From contig CM060697.1 of the NCBI GenBank assembly GCA_030686995.1, forward strand, positions 100,268,147 through 100,332,146: a DNA stretch of 64,000 nucleotides, in the 5' to 3' direction. Below, in pieces: positions 24,973 through 38,090 of this stretch (its first letter is position 1; every line of letters begins with the position of its first letter). The stretch is from Artemisia argyi (Eukaryota; Streptophyta; Magnoliopsida; Asterales; Asteraceae). Below the pieces are notes generated by a model that ran no database searches, was not told the DNA's origin, and saw only the letters and a program-made list of their open reading frames with translations. Made by a program: the position numbers and the translations under genes.

Positions 24973-26580
24973 CTAACCTGTGGGTAGACACGTGAAGAAT
25001 GCGTGCATGTTCCAGTGACGACACCTCTTACATTATCATTTAATCAGAAACCTGGATACTGAAAAGCAGTTGGTGGACTATTTTAAAATGATGCATAGTA
25101 CGAATGAAAATCGTGATACCTTATATACTTGAACAGTTGAACGTCTAATGCCTTCATGCATAGTTTCAACAAAAACCCTCTTATCTTGTTTGCCGGAATG
25201 CGTCGGGCTTAAGTGTCATCATATAAGACTACATTCTTGTCAAATAACAAAAAGATGACATAAACAACACCTCATTATATATTTATAATTAAAAATACTC
25301 ATTATAAATTTTGTTCAATTGAATTGTTTCGTATTTATGTCCACCTTTGCTTAAGTTTTATGTCCAAACAGGCCCTTAATCAATTATGTCCAAACAGCCC
25401 CTTAAATAAATTCTGTCCAAACGACCACTTTTGGCCCAAACAGCTCCCGAAATACACTCTTTCGAAACACCGCCTAAAATATTTTTCTGTACTTTTGCAT
25501 CTGTCAATAGCAAGGGTGTTTGCCATTACTTATTTTTTATAGCTTATCTGCACAAATTTAAGCAGCGGTTTGGAGTGTTTGGAAATAACAAACTGCTCAG
25601 GTTTGTTTTTTTTTTCGAAATGCTTATTTAGGCAAATCTTAATCTTTACCATATCTAATCTTAAACCTTTGATTATAATGGATTTGATCCATAGTTTCAA
25701 CCAATTACCAAGTTTTTTTTAGCCAAATAGCATTTTTGTATAGCATTAGCATATCCATGAATACTTACAATGCCATTCTAACATATATATCTGATTATAT
25801 AAAGTTAACATTTTTTCCCCAAGATCTCATAGCAACTCAAAATCAGATTTAAACTGAGATTTTTTTATTTTTATTTTTAAACTCTAACAGTCAAAATGCA
25901 TGTTAATTTAGTAATTATACCAGGATCTCTTAAGGGGGGGGGGGTAACATTTATGCATTCATATTTAGCCCTGCAATAAATACCACAAACAGAAACATGC
26001 TCTAAATTAGTTTCGAATATTTGAAATTTAATGAGCTATAGAAGAATAATGATAATTCGACATAGTCATGGAAGATATAGAAACCTTTCATGTTTAGAGC
26101 GAGACAACAGGACAAGAGCATTAGCTCATGAGCATCGAATATAGATTCATAGTATGTGATCCTTGTTTCATTGCTGCATTGATCAGTTAACCCATTAGTT
26201 CCATTCCAACCCTACCAAATCCATAGTTTTGTGTTTTAGTTAAGAAGCTCATTAGGAAGTGTGATGATATAATGAAATAACATATTAACATGATATACTC
26301 AGTTTCAGCAAGCAGTAATTTACCTTTTCTACAAATTCCTTCAAAACCTTCCCACGGCATTCCGTTGCACAACAATATGTGATTCACAAGAAAAGGTGAA
26401 ATAATAACATGGGATATCATTAATGATTTTTAAAATAGTCAGACCATACCCTAAATAAATGTTTTTACATCAATAACAATGATGTTTGAAAACACCAAAA
26501 AACATATGCCTTGCGGCAATCCTAATAAGGATTTGTTGCCATACCCTTGAACTTCATACCTGCCCACATAGCAAGTGTCT
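24973..26580. other. Helitron interior, no gene recognised
   Basis: A/T-rich; contains a poly(G) run near 25,936-25,946 and short open frames of no recognisable family. Confidence 0.45.
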
Positions 26581-26589
26581 TTGTTTTTC

Positions 26590-26690
26590 ATAATACCTGT
26601 AATTAGGTATTGGCTGAGCACCAAATTCTTTTGCTAATGTGGAAATCTCTGTTCCAAACTCCACCTATTTTGAAAAATGAAAATCATAAT
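26590..26690 (-). pseudogene. Exon-like fragment of an unrecognised gene
   Basis: The minus strand reads VEFGTEISTLAKEFGAQPIP and then NYR before a donor-like GGTATTA. The stretch is open and protein-like, but I cannot name it. It lies 240 bp downstream, in minus-strand order, of the GH9 fragment and could belong to a different captured gene. Confidence 0.4.
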
Positions 26691-26939
26691 GTATCAATGC
26701 ACGTTATACTATCAGATGCCAATATCTGATAAGTCATTAGCACCACCAAAGGCAAAGAAAGCTAGAAAAAGGTTTTTAAACATTAAATGCGGACAAAGAT
26801 ATGTTGCTACTACTGTTAGCAATTGGAAGTTTTAGTTGCTATAAAACGCGTTGAAAGGTCATGTCTTCTGCAGGAAAAACGGACTTTCGTATACGAATCT
26901 TAACTAAGTTGATACTTATGATAGGTAGTGAATGATGTT

Positions 26940-27095
26940 AAGATATTACCCTTGCAATTAGAACTTGGATGCCAACCAACTTGTCATCCCAAGAGAAGAT
27001 GGATCAAGTGCCACCTAAATATGGATCGTGCACACCTTTGGAAACCCAAATTTTACGTTGTCTCCAGCATCGTGATATCCTCCAACCAGGTTTAC
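26940..27095 (-). pseudogene. GH9 endoglucanase (cellulase) exon fragment
   Basis: After a minus-strand TTTTGCAG acceptor (about 27,096-27,103) the frame reads VNLVGGYHDAGDNVKFGFP, the catalytic-nucleophile region of plant glycosyl hydrolase family 9, where the DAGD motif carries acidic residues needed to cleave beta-1,4-glucan. The following residues lose the family pattern and meet an in-frame stop within about ten codons. Family members have Tyr where this copy has His in GGYYDAG. It is an isolated, decayed exon with a preserved splice acceptor, in the same strand sense as the surrounding Helitron, as expected for transduplicated host gene pieces. Confidence 0.82.
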
Positions 27096-28059
27096 CTGCA
27101 AAAGATTCATTTTTCATGAAGTTGATATTTTAATCTTAATCTTTTATTTACATCACCTTTCCTGGATGTTCTTATGCCAAGGACATGTGACGAATATCAC
27201 GTCTATCTTTTTTTGGTAATAAAAATCAAGTTTTGAAATATCAAAGTGTACCCAAATGCATTGCAGCTACTTGAATGCATTGCAGCCAATAAAAACCAAT
27301 GACATGTGACGAATATCACATCTATCTTTTTTTGGTAATTAAAACCAAGTTTTGGATATCACAAACACAATGGGGTGTTGCACAAACATGACCTCTTTAA
27401 AATATTTCAATTATGTTGCAAATCTGATATGCAATTATTTCATTTTCCTCGTAAACCACCTACATATACAGAATGCTGTTATGATGATATGATATGTTCT
27501 TGCATCAAGTAAATATCTTAATCTCTTATCCCAAATAACTGGGACCCGGCAAGAATAATGTTTAAAGGTGTCTACCACAATCAATGCTTGCACTTTTGAT
27601 CTTTGTGTGTTTACTACTGAATATATCAATAACACGTACGCCATCATAGCCAACAACCTAATCTTTATATCTTATGCATTGAACTATCCTTCAACTAAAT
27701 TAAAAACAAAGCTTAAATCTTATATTTATAGTATCTGTCCAGTATTAATGATTACTCGAGGAGTTTCATATTTACTTGACCTTGAAGAGTGTAACTCGAG
27801 TTTTAAATCGCCAATATATACCATTACTCTTTTGCATCTTCTACTTCTATAAGATCAAAAAATGGAAAAGGATTGTGGCATTTTGCAACTGCTTTTGGCT
27901 CCTCGGCAGTTATATATAGTAATCGGCAGTTATGTATAGGAACTTCATGTACTGTATCTTATATCCCCTTTTGCAGCCTCCACCGTAGGCCATCCACCAA
28001 CTCTGAGAAACAAATCCAAACATTGCCTCATAATGTTGATTAGCTTATTCTACTTATTC

Positions 28060-28064
28060 CGTAT
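28060..28064. repeat. Target site duplication CGTAT (left) of the copia-like element
   Basis: CGTAT precedes the LTR start; CATAT follows the right LTR at 35,838-35,842. The single G/A difference is at a CpG on the left copy, consistent with deamination after insertion. Confidence 0.75.
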
Positions 28065-28410
28065 TGTTAGTGCAAACGTTACGACGTTTAATCTATACAA
28101 TGTCTTTATGTTTTAATGATGACAAACACGTAACTTGTAATACATAATGTAAAGTGCACAAGTTACTTGTTCACACATAGATCGGGCCAAGCATACAAGA
28201 ATTATAGTTATGGACTTACTTAATTGGATCGGGCTAAGCATGCATATGAACTTAGCTAAATGGATCGGGCCAAGCAAACAAACAAGCCCATTCGGGGCCT
28301 AATAATAACCGGCCCAACAAGGCCCATCAAGACCTTCTAAAAGCTTCTAGAACATGGAGAGAAAAGGAAAAATTCAAAATTCAAATTTTGAATTTAGGAG
28401 GGAAATGGAT

Positions 28411-28590
28411 GGAATATTCTTTGGGATATTCCTTATGCTATGAAATATTCTTTGGCATATTCCTTATGCTTTGGAATATTCTTTGGCATATGCCTTATGC
28501 TTTGGAATATTCTTTGGCATATGCCTTATGCTTTGGAATATTCTTTGGCATATTCCTTATGCTTTGGAATATTCTTTGGCATATTCTAAG
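28411..28590 (+). repeat. 31 bp tandem array in left LTR U3
   Basis: Five full units and one partial unit of GGAATATTCTTTGGCATATT with CCTTATGCTTT completing each. The array stops about 30 bp upstream of the TATA box. The open frames seen across it are artefacts of the repeat. Confidence 0.9.
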
Positions 28591-28856
28591 ATGCTTTACT
28601 TGGTCTCCAAGGGTGAAGCCTATAAATACCATGCACATGTTCATCATTCAAAGTTGATCATCCAAGAAAGAAAAACACACACAAGTAGTTTTATCTTGTA
28701 ACTAGACTAGGAAAATGCAAGTCTAGAGTCTCATTGTAATAGGGAAGATTCGGACGATGTATAAGTCCGTAGGTGGTTGTGTAGATTCGGACGATCTATA
28801 AGTCCGTAGGTGATTGTGTGTAGATTAGGTCAATTCGTATGTCTAGTATGTGAAGG

Positions 28857-29104
28857 CTTGGTTTGGGTGAAGAACCAAGTGTGTCAAAGAGTGAAGGCTT
28901 GGTTTGGGTGAAGAACCAAGTATGTTACTATTTTGTTCGTGTGAAGGCTTGGTTTGGGTGAAGAACCAAGTATGTTATTCGTGTGAAGGCTTGGATTGGG
29001 TGAAGATCCAAGTGTGTCTTAGTGTGAAGGCTTGAGTCGGGTGAAGATTCAAGTGAACGGGAGTGCTCGTTCGTGTGAAGGCTTAGATCGTGTGTCGATC
29101 TAAG
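28857..29104 (+). repeat. Array of six covarying hairpins in the LTR leader
   Basis: Each unit follows GTGAAGG and forms a stem around a TGGGTGAAG-like loop: CTTGGTT/AACCAAG (28,857, 28,898, 28,948), CTTGGAT/ATCCAAG (28,990), CTTGAGTC/GATTCAAG with one G-U (29,031), CTTAGATCG/CGATCTAAG (29,082). Stem bases change in pairs, so pairing is kept while sequence drifts. They lie downstream of the TATA box and so should be in the RNA. Confidence 0.85.
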
Positions 29105-29670
29105 TGGGACAAGAGTGCTTGTTCGTGTGGCCACGTGGGCCTTGGTAGATTGGTTCTAGCTAGGATTAGGACTCGACATTCCGCTTAGTGTCGCTAAACT
29201 TGGTGTAAGCTTGTGTACGGTTTGTTCCGCCATAAAGGAGCATGTTGATTAGTGAAGTAACTCTCGAGTGTGGTACTCGGGGAGTGGAGTAGGACGAAGA
29301 GATGCTTCGTGCCGAACCACTATAAATCACCGTGTCTGGTTTGCATTTTCTTTTCCTTACTCTTTACTTTTATTCTTGCATTTATCGCTTTATATCTATG
29401 CTTGCAAATATATGTTGATTGTTGCTTATATTTTCATGATGATTGATTGTGTTATAGTTACAAGTTAATATTGTAATTGTGTATATAACTATATGATATA
29501 GTCTAATAGATTATCATTCACCCTTCTCATATTGAGTTTAACTTAATAGATAATTTGATACAAAACATTTTAAGATTTTAAGAAGGAAAACTTTAATTGA
29601 AGATTTTGAAACAAACCTTTTATAAACGAAGAAGAGGGAAAACTATTCAACCCCCTTCTAGTTTTCCACA

Positions 29671-32600
29671 ATTGGTACCAGAGCCACGTCGCTCAAATTT
29701 TCAAAACAAATGGTTTTAAAAATTGAGTACGATCCATGTATCAAATTACCCATTAAGGAAGATTAAATATGAAAAGTGTTTTGTTGATTAACTTGAATTA
29801 GTTTTGATGATATATACACTAATTATACTAGCTCGAAATAATATTATGCTTAAAATAAGTGTTATATGTTCGGTAACAAAATCAGAAAGTTACACACCTT
29901 TCCGAAATGTCAGAAAACAATTTTTTACAAAAAATGAAATTTTGAATAACAGATGGGCGGCCCCCTTAATTGTCTGGGCGATCCCCTTAATTATTTAAGG
30001 GGTCCGCCTGTCTATTCGACAGTTTTTCGAAAACTTTAAAAAATCATATAAAATTAACCGTAACTCCGTAGAAGTCGTGCCACCCGGCGTTTTAAAGATA
30101 ATTGGGTCTACTTTCATTTAAAAATACTTACAAGTAACCATTACAAACTTAGATAAGTAAGTAAGTCAAAATACTATACAGTGGTCAAAAATTTGTGTTT
30201 CGTTTTAACGTAAAACTTTTGTTTTACCTTTTCCTTCAAGTCGGGCATTCCTAGTTGATATACTTTTGAAAAATTAAGTATTTATGTTTTCAAAATATTG
30301 ATCTTAATTAAATTATAGAATGGGGAGGAAACTATTTTATTTTCAAATAAATTCGAGCTAAGTAAACATTGGTGTATATAATACACAAAACGACGACAAG
30401 TGTTTTATGTGTTATGTGAACTTCTTTGTGATTTTATTTTCTTAATTGAATATAATAAATGATTGTTGCTATTTGAAGTTTAGCTATGTGTATATCAATG
30501 CATATGTGCCCTATTAGTTTATAGCTAGTTTTCCGATTTATACTTAACTAGATCTTATGCTAGATTTCTTGCGTTAGGATTGTTATAATATGATTGCATT
30601 GCATATAGGTATAGATGGCTTAATGTTACTCAAACATCTTGTAAATGAGTTCAATCTAGTCACCTAAACATTTCAAACAATTTAATCTATTCTTCACAAC
30701 ACACTTAAATATTTTCTACAAATTAGCTTGTTTTACCTTAAGATGTTTAATAAGAGAAATTGAATCATTGTAAAACATTAATAGTTATATAAAAGAAAAA
30801 GTATTTTCAAAATCTAAGTGTGTTCATAATAAGTAAAAATAAAGAGTATTTCACATAAACAAAACATATAACAATCATGAAATAATAAGTCAACTTTCAA
30901 TCATTCACTAATAAATAACCTTAGGATTAATGGAACACACTATCAAAATATTTATTTATTTCAAATGAGTGTCCGTGAGGGTCAAGAAAGATTTTGATAT
31001 TATATCAATTCGTTATTCAAATTATTTTATCAAATCTAATTGACACATTTTTTAGTGTGAACAAGAAATTGGATTGCTATTTGTTTAGCTTCAAGATTAT
31101 ATCAAATTACAACAAAAGATATAGTCTTGAATCTACATACTCAATCACACTAGATTGATATGAAAATAGTTACATCCTTTGTAGATGAAAAGAGTATGCA
31201 TTGGATCAAAACTCACACTTGTGTTGATAATGTCATATTGAATCTACTTGTCCAATAATTGTGTTCCAAATATTATAATAACATTTTAAACACATTCATA
31301 AAATATACAATGAAGTAGGATTGACGACTTGGATGTTTCGTCCGAAATATTCAAGCAATTTACATTGTAATGCAATGGATAAATGTGTCATATCCGAAAA
31401 ACCAAACATGAGCAAACTAACAACATATGTAAACTTTGCTCATACTACTTAAAATCATCACTTCAAGATAAAATACATATTTAAGAATAATACACACTAT
31501 ATATTCTATGTATTTCATTTTCTTTATAGCATGAATGGTTGTGTTATAAGATAATGCATTACACTTTCCTTTTTGAAATAATATAAGTTATTAGAATTGA
31601 AAAATAACTTGTCACAATTCATAAACAAGTAAAATTTATTTTTTCAAATACTTGTTAAAGTATGATATATAACATTGGCAAAAATCATAGAAAATAATAT
31701 TTGTTTAAAAATATATTAATGTCTAGTTTTGATATCATTTGAGAATCACAAACTCATTTAAGATAAATAATCTTAATGAGATCATTTCACAAGAGATGCT
31801 AAGGTGCACTCTTAAGTCTAGCACAATTATTAAATCAAGTAATATGCCATCAAAACCAAACAACCGGTAAATCAGGAACAAAATATTAAAACTTTTTGTT
31901 TACTCTTATCTAAACATTCAACACGTCTCTATTGGGATCGTGAATAAAATATATCATCTAGATTTACCTTCATAAAAACATGACGTTTGAGTCACATTAA
32001 GCCAAGTATTAGTGAATCAAGCAAACTTCATATTTGGTACTCTTCGATAGGTAAATTTAGGAACTCAATTTCTTCTAAAAAGAGAATGACTACTGGAGAA
32101 TCTATTGACTAAAAATTCAATTTAACCTAACGGTTGAATTGCTTCTATGTGAGAAGTTGGGTGTGTGTAACCCGTAAAAATGGTCGTGTTTAGCCTGAAT
32201 TGAGCACCACTAGTAATAGTCTCATACTCATTCTCCAACTTGATTAAATTGCTCTTCCTAAATATACCTAACGCTAGTTTACTCCTATGAACTTTGCTTC
32301 TCATTAGATTTTGTCATTACTAGATTTATGGCATATCGCATATATGTTGTTTCTAGATGTTTATTTGCTCCTATGTGATTTGATTGTATGCATTTACATG
32401 CTTAACTCTATGTCCGGATGAGCACGAATTTAATGGGAAGGGAAAACACACTCACTCACATATATCCTTCTGCCTTACACTCAAACCTCATAACCCTTCT
32501 TCAGTACATCCTCAAACCACCCATGTGAAATGAATAACCAAATCATCCTTTATACTACCAATCTCGAGTCATCCACCATTTCCATGCCCTCAAAATTTAC

Positions 32601-34272
32601 CTTCCTAAACCACATTCCACCATCATCACCTTCCTCCAAACACTTGAAGTTCATTGAAGAACTCAAGGAAGCCCATGAGCTTTATGCTCTTCTTACCTTA
32701 CACCTTGCTCAATGCAACTTGGAACAACTTTCCTCTAGCTCTCCTTCATCACCCCACAACTTGAATCAAGTTAAAAACATGTCAACAATTGACCTTGTTG
32801 CATCTTTCTCCTAAAAACCATTACATTCAATGAACACTTCACTTGGATTGAATATCTTCTCACTAGATCACATCCAATACCCTCACTTGAACAACATCCA
32901 AAACCTCAATCAACCTCTTCTGCTCCTAACTCTACGCCTCTAAACTCTCCAACTCTCATGCACCCAAACATATACCTCCATTATCCAACAAGAGTATCAT
33001 CACTCTTTCGCTTCCTTGAACATCACTCTTTCGCTTCCACCTAGTCATCTCCACTTGATCCTCATTTCCCATCTTCACTAGAAGATTCCACCATGTAACC
33101 ATTCCCTACATTCTACTAAGTGCGTCATCACCATCGAAACTTAAATCCCTAAAAGTCAAGTGAATTTCTTTATGAAATGCATCTTTTCCACTTCCTAGCA
33201 AGTGAAGAACACAAAGAAGATATCCAAGCTTCAAGTGTTGTCAAGCCATCACCACCTCATTTCACATATCCACTTTCGGTCGTCAACCAACAAAACACCT
33301 CGAAATTCCATGATTCCTAATCATCCATTAATAATTACCCAAACTCACAAAATGTCTCCTAACCTCAATCCTCAAGATCATTCATTGTCACCAATATATC
33401 TACCTCCAATGACAAATCCAAATCTCTTACATCCTCAAATACCCAACAAAACTAGGATGCTTGTATACCCTTGAATTCCTTCCTCACTCATTGTAAGTGC
33501 AAACGTTCCTCTCATTATCTCCCTACACACATCTTCAACATAAACCTAAATTGAACCACCAACTTCACACCATCCTTACCAAACTTTGGCTCATAACATC
33601 CTATCCCACTTCTCCACTATTATAGAGTCATCTTCATCCCTATCTAGGAGCATATCATCATCATCATCCCATATCACCTAGACACTAGACACATATCTTG
33701 GAAGAAGTTAGAAAATGGTGTGTTAATGAACTATTATATGTTTAGTTTCAATCTTTTTTTATACCATGCTTTAGAATAATCATATTTGAGTCATGCATGT
33801 TTTGCTATATATATATCATCATTATTATGTGTACTTGTCTACTAACTTTGTTTTGTAGCATTACTTCATTGCTCGACTCTTTGGTAGCCAAAACTAGTTT
33901 TGAGCATACACCAAGGGGAAGCATTTGTTGTTTTAAACTAACCCCTGATGTAGGTTAAGAAGGATGCAATGAGCTACGGGGAGCTCGAAAGTAGTTGGGT
34001 ACTTAGTTCGGAGTTAGTTAAACAATGGCGTTAGGAGCAAGGCTTCACTAGGATGACGCACGCTCAATTCTTTAAATGATGGGGTTCGGGATTTTCTAAT
34101 ACATTAGGGGATCATCTTTCATTCTATATACTCAAGTCTTCCTCAAGCCATCTACATTAGGGGACACCTTTTTGCTTCGACAAAAGGGGGAGAGACGAGT
34201 GTAAACTAGTAACTTATACATTTTACTATGAGTTACGGTTTACATATTTGTCATCATCAAAAAGGGGGAGAT
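29671..34272 (+). other. Interior of the copia-like element, no transposon proteins
   Basis: No retrotransposon domain is visible in any frame. 29,690-32,440 is A/T rich. 32,450-33,710 is strongly C-rich and G-poor on the plus strand with many TCA and CCT words. A 94-codon frame at 32,530-32,814 (MNNQIILYTTNLESSTISMP onward) is open but rich in Ser/Pro/Leu and not recognised. An extra purine run AAAAGGGGGAGAGACG lies near 34,182-34,197 upstream of the true polypurine tract. Confidence 0.7.
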
Positions 34273-35837
34273 TGTTAGTGCAAACGTTACGACGTTTAAT
34301 CTATACAATGTCTTTATGTTTTAATGATGACAAACACGTAACTTGTAATACATAATGTAAAGTGCACAAGTTACTTGTTCACACATAGATCGGGCCAAGC
34401 ATACAAGAATTATACTTATGGACTTACTTAATTGGATCGGGCTAAGCATGCATATGAACTTAGCTAAATGGATCGGGCCAAGCAAACAAACAAGCCCATT
34501 CGGGGCCCAATAATAACCGGCCCATCAAGACCTTCTAAAAGCTTCTAGAACATGGAGGGAAAAGGAAAATTTCAAAATTCAAAATTTGAATTTAGGAGGG
34601 AAATGGATGGAATATTCTTTGGGATATTCCTTATGCTATGGAATATTCTTTGGCATATTCCTTATGCTTTGGAATATTCTTTGGCATATGCCTTATGCTA
34701 TGGAATATTCTTTGGCATATTCCTTATGCTTTGGAATATTCTTTGGCATATTCCAAGATGCTTTACTTGGTCTCCAAGGGTGAGCCTATAAATACCATGC
34801 ACATGTTCATCATTCAAGGTTGATCATCCAAGAAAGAAAAACACACACAAGTAGTTTCATCTTGTAACTAGACTAGGAAAATGCAAGTCTAGAGTCTCAT
34901 TGTAATAGGGAAGATTCGGACGATGTATAAGTCCGTAGGTGGTTGTGTAGATTCGGACGATCTATAAGTCCGTAGGTGATTGTGTGTAGATTAGGTCAAT
35001 TCGTATGTCTAGTATGTGAAGGCTTGGTTTGGGTGAAGAACCAAGTGTGTCAAAGAGTGAAGGCTTGGTTTGGGTGAAGAACCAAGTATGTGACTATTTT
35101 GTTCGTGTGAAGGCTTGGTTTGGGTGAAGAACCAAGTATGTTATTCGTGTGAAGGCTTGGATTGGGTGAAGATCCAAGTGTGTCTTAGTGTGAAGGCTTG
35201 AGTCGGGTGAAGATTCAAGTGAACGGGAGTGCTCGTTCGTGTGAAGGCTTAGATCGTGTGTCGATCTAAGTGGGACAAGAGTGCTTGTTCGTGTGGCCAC
35301 GTGGGCCTTGGTAGATTGGTTCTAGTTAGGATTAGGACTCGACATTCCGCTTAGTGTCGCTAAACTTGGTGCAAGCTTGTGTACGGTTTGTTCCGCCATA
35401 AAGGAGCATGTTGATTAGTGAAGTAACTCTCGAGTGTGGTACTCGGGGAGTGGAGTAGGACGAAGAGGTGCTTCGTGCCGAACCACTATAAATCACCGTG
35501 TCCGGTTTGCGTTTTCTTTTCCTTACTCTTTACTTTTATTCTTGCATTTATCGCTTTATATCTATGCTTGCAAATATGTGTTGATTGTTGCTTATATTTT
35601 CATGATGATTGATTGTGTTATAGTTACAAGTTAATATTGTAATTGTGTATATAACTATATGATATAGTCTAATAGATTATCATTCACCCTTCTCATATTG
35701 AGTTTAACTTAATAGATAATTTGATACAAAACATTTTAAGATTTTAAGAAGGAAAACTTTAATTGAAGATTTTGAAACAAACCTTTTATAAACGAAGAAG
35801 AGGGAAAACTATTCAACCCCCCTTCTAGTTTTCCACA
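34273..35837 (+). repeat. Right LTR of the copia-like element
   Basis: 1,565 bp; carries four full plus one partial 31 bp unit (34,609-34,757), TATA box near 34,787-34,794 and the same six hairpins. The 41 bp length difference from the left LTR equals one 31 bp unit plus a 10 bp indel in CGGCCCAACAAGGCCCATC. Confidence 0.93.
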
Positions 35838-35842
35838 CATAT

Positions 35843-38090
35843 CACATAATTAGTTTCAAAATCCAATGGCAACTACATCTCATCATAAAAACGTATGAAG
35901 TCAATATATTTATAACAAACTAACCTCATAAACTGTCCGAGTTGGCTCCCGATGATGAAAAAAAGACCATGGCATAAAAAACCTGTACAACCAAAAAGTT
36001 AAAATCAAACTCGCAGGGTGTCAAAGGTTTAAAAAATTGCAGCCTTCTCAAAGAAAGAGAAATTCAGTAATATTTGACATTCTCAAGATTTTGTGATTTA
36101 CATGAAATTAAAGAGAAATTCAGTCAATTCGATTAAAGTTGGAACATTGTCGGGAATAAAATCCTCGGAATTAAGGGCGGCATATCGGAGGACCATTTGA
36201 CTAAACGTGGGAAAGATGTCAAGGATTCTAAAATGCGTCAACTTCTGAGGAAGCTTCCTAAAATGTAATCAATTTTCATCAATCCCCAAACGTGTCAGAA
36301 ACAAATACACTCTACCGATGAAGAACTCCAATATTTGATTATTGGTAATCCCCTAAAGAAAATAATTTTAATCGAGCTTTTAAGATCTTAGAATTTAGTT
36401 AAACTGAAACTATAATTGCATGTTAAACACTATGTAGCAGCAGACGTATCCTAACTTTGACAATGTTAAGGGTTGTATGTCTATAAAACTAACCTGATCA
36501 TAAATTGGTTCTGTTGCAGCTAATGCCCTTACAGTCTAGTGCTGCTCATGACTTTGCAGAGTGCCTTGCTGCTGATGTTGTGAGTGTTTGGACAGAAGCA
36601 AAACTCGCCTATTTCAAAAGGAAAGGAAACATATATATGCATCACCAAGTAGCTTAAAATCATTTTTGGAGCTGCTGATACAAAGTTGACTATTACAAAG
36701 GCAGTACTTTTAATAAGAGATCACATAGATATCTAATGAAATGTATATAAATTACTTATATACAGGTCTATAAGCAGATTATTATAATCAAACATTCCAA
36801 ACTTTCTTTTCCATCATTTTGCAGCCATTTAACATTTAAAGTTCTCTTCCTTTCATTTTGGACTTGTATTGAACTGTTGGGTTTATCAATTACTATATCG
36901 CGCAACGATTTCTCAAATGAAATACCAAAAGACTAATCAAATATGAAATGATATCACATCTAAATCGAGCTACTAAGAAATTCTGAGTATATGAAGTCTA
37001 AAATTATATCAATTGTTCCAACAATCCTTTCTATATCTATGGTGGTATAACAACGAAATAACGACATAATCATTTAATCACCTTGAAAACCCAACACAAA
37101 CAACCTTTTAAAGTTTTATTTATTGAACAATAGTAACATTGCTAACATTTAACATATAATAACTCTCACAAACACATACATAAATCTTACCTTTAGTTCG
37201 TATATTTTATTGCGTGAAAATGTGACTAAGCAATGATGAGTTTTAATGTTTGAAAAAGCTCCAAGATGAGGTCTTCAATGCTACTAATGGTGAAAGTCGC
37301 TCATAACTTTCTACCTAGACAACAAAAGACATCAAAATAGATACTTATATAAAATTAGATATCCTATATAAACAGATCATCCGCAAACATTCATACCTGC
37401 ACATTGTCATAGCTTTGTGCTTTGCACCATCAACAACCTCTTTTTCTTAACCACATTCCCAAACGCATGTTCTTTGATATTAACAAATCCATATGTGTAA
37501 ATCAATATTAGGAGACAATAGTTCTTAAAAAATCTGAACTTTGATCTTAACTTGGGCACGCCTTATGTTTTCATTCTCGGATTTCTCAGAGTGGCTTGTA
37601 AAGGCAAATAGGTGGGTAAAAACTATTGATATAAACTAATCCATATCCATTTGTACCAAAAAGATACACGAACGTGTTTGACCCATTACCCAACCCACCA
37701 AATTTGTGGTTTCGCACCAGTAGATTTTGTGGCCAAAAGGTGCGAGCATTTCGGGTGTGTTATGCAAGTTTATATGATATGTTTTTCGTGACCGCTGAAA
37801 TCTCATACGAAGTTAATGTTTTTGGTGGTTTGCTGTTTTTGAGCCTCCAGCTTTGTTGATTTAGATTATGAAAAAAACGTAGATTATATATGGTTCTATA
37901 TCTAAGTACATGATAGACACGTATTCCCTACTTGAGACACACTAACTACTTGTAAACCCTTTTATAAGAAAGGACAAAAAAGAATTTTTACCCCGCTGAA
38001 CTTTGTCCAGCACTAAAAATTTACCCACTTTAACCCTGTCAAACCTGCTCATTTTCTAACGTCAGAAAAAGAAGAAGAAGGAAGAATTAG
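35843..38090. other. Helitron interior with exon-like scraps
   Basis: Open, protein-like stretches include plus-strand 36,156-36,260 (VGNKILGIKGGISEDHLTKR) and, after a TTGCAG acceptor, 36,520-36,625 (LMPLQSSAAHDFAECLAADV), and minus-strand 37,395-37,450. None is assigned to a family. They may be further captured gene pieces or parts of the captured loci's introns. Confidence 0.4.

Larger units (their letters stand above)
28065..29670 (+). repeat. Left LTR of the copia-like element
   Basis: 1,606 bp. Holds a 31 bp tandem array (28,411-28,590), a TATA box TATAAATA near 28,621, two CGGAC...GTCCG stem motifs near 28,751-28,815 and six hairpin units at 28,857-29,104. Confidence 0.93.
28065..35837 (+). 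mobile_element. Non-autonomous copia-like LTR retrotransposon nested in the Helitron
   Basis: 7,773 bp: left LTR 28,065-29,670, primer site 29,673-29,684 (TGGTACCAGAGC, one base from the initiator-Met type TGGTATCAGAGC), a 4.6 kb interior, a polypurine tract AAAAAGGGGGAGAT at about 34,259-34,272, right LTR 34,273-35,837. Termini TGTTAGTGCA and TTTTCCACA and the text around the primer site and polypurine tract resemble SIRE-like copia elements. The interior has no gag, protease, integrase, reverse transcriptase or RNase H, so the element must be moved by a relative's proteins. LTRs differ at roughly 15-18 positions plus a 31 bp repeat unit and a 10 bp indel, so it is much older than the Athila insertion. 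Confidence 0.9.

Noticed and set aside
28388..28701. Hydrophobic open frames (FGIFLMLWNILWH repeats), also at 34,552-34,823
   Set aside because: They are translations of the 31 bp tandem array in the LTR, not a membrane protein gene.
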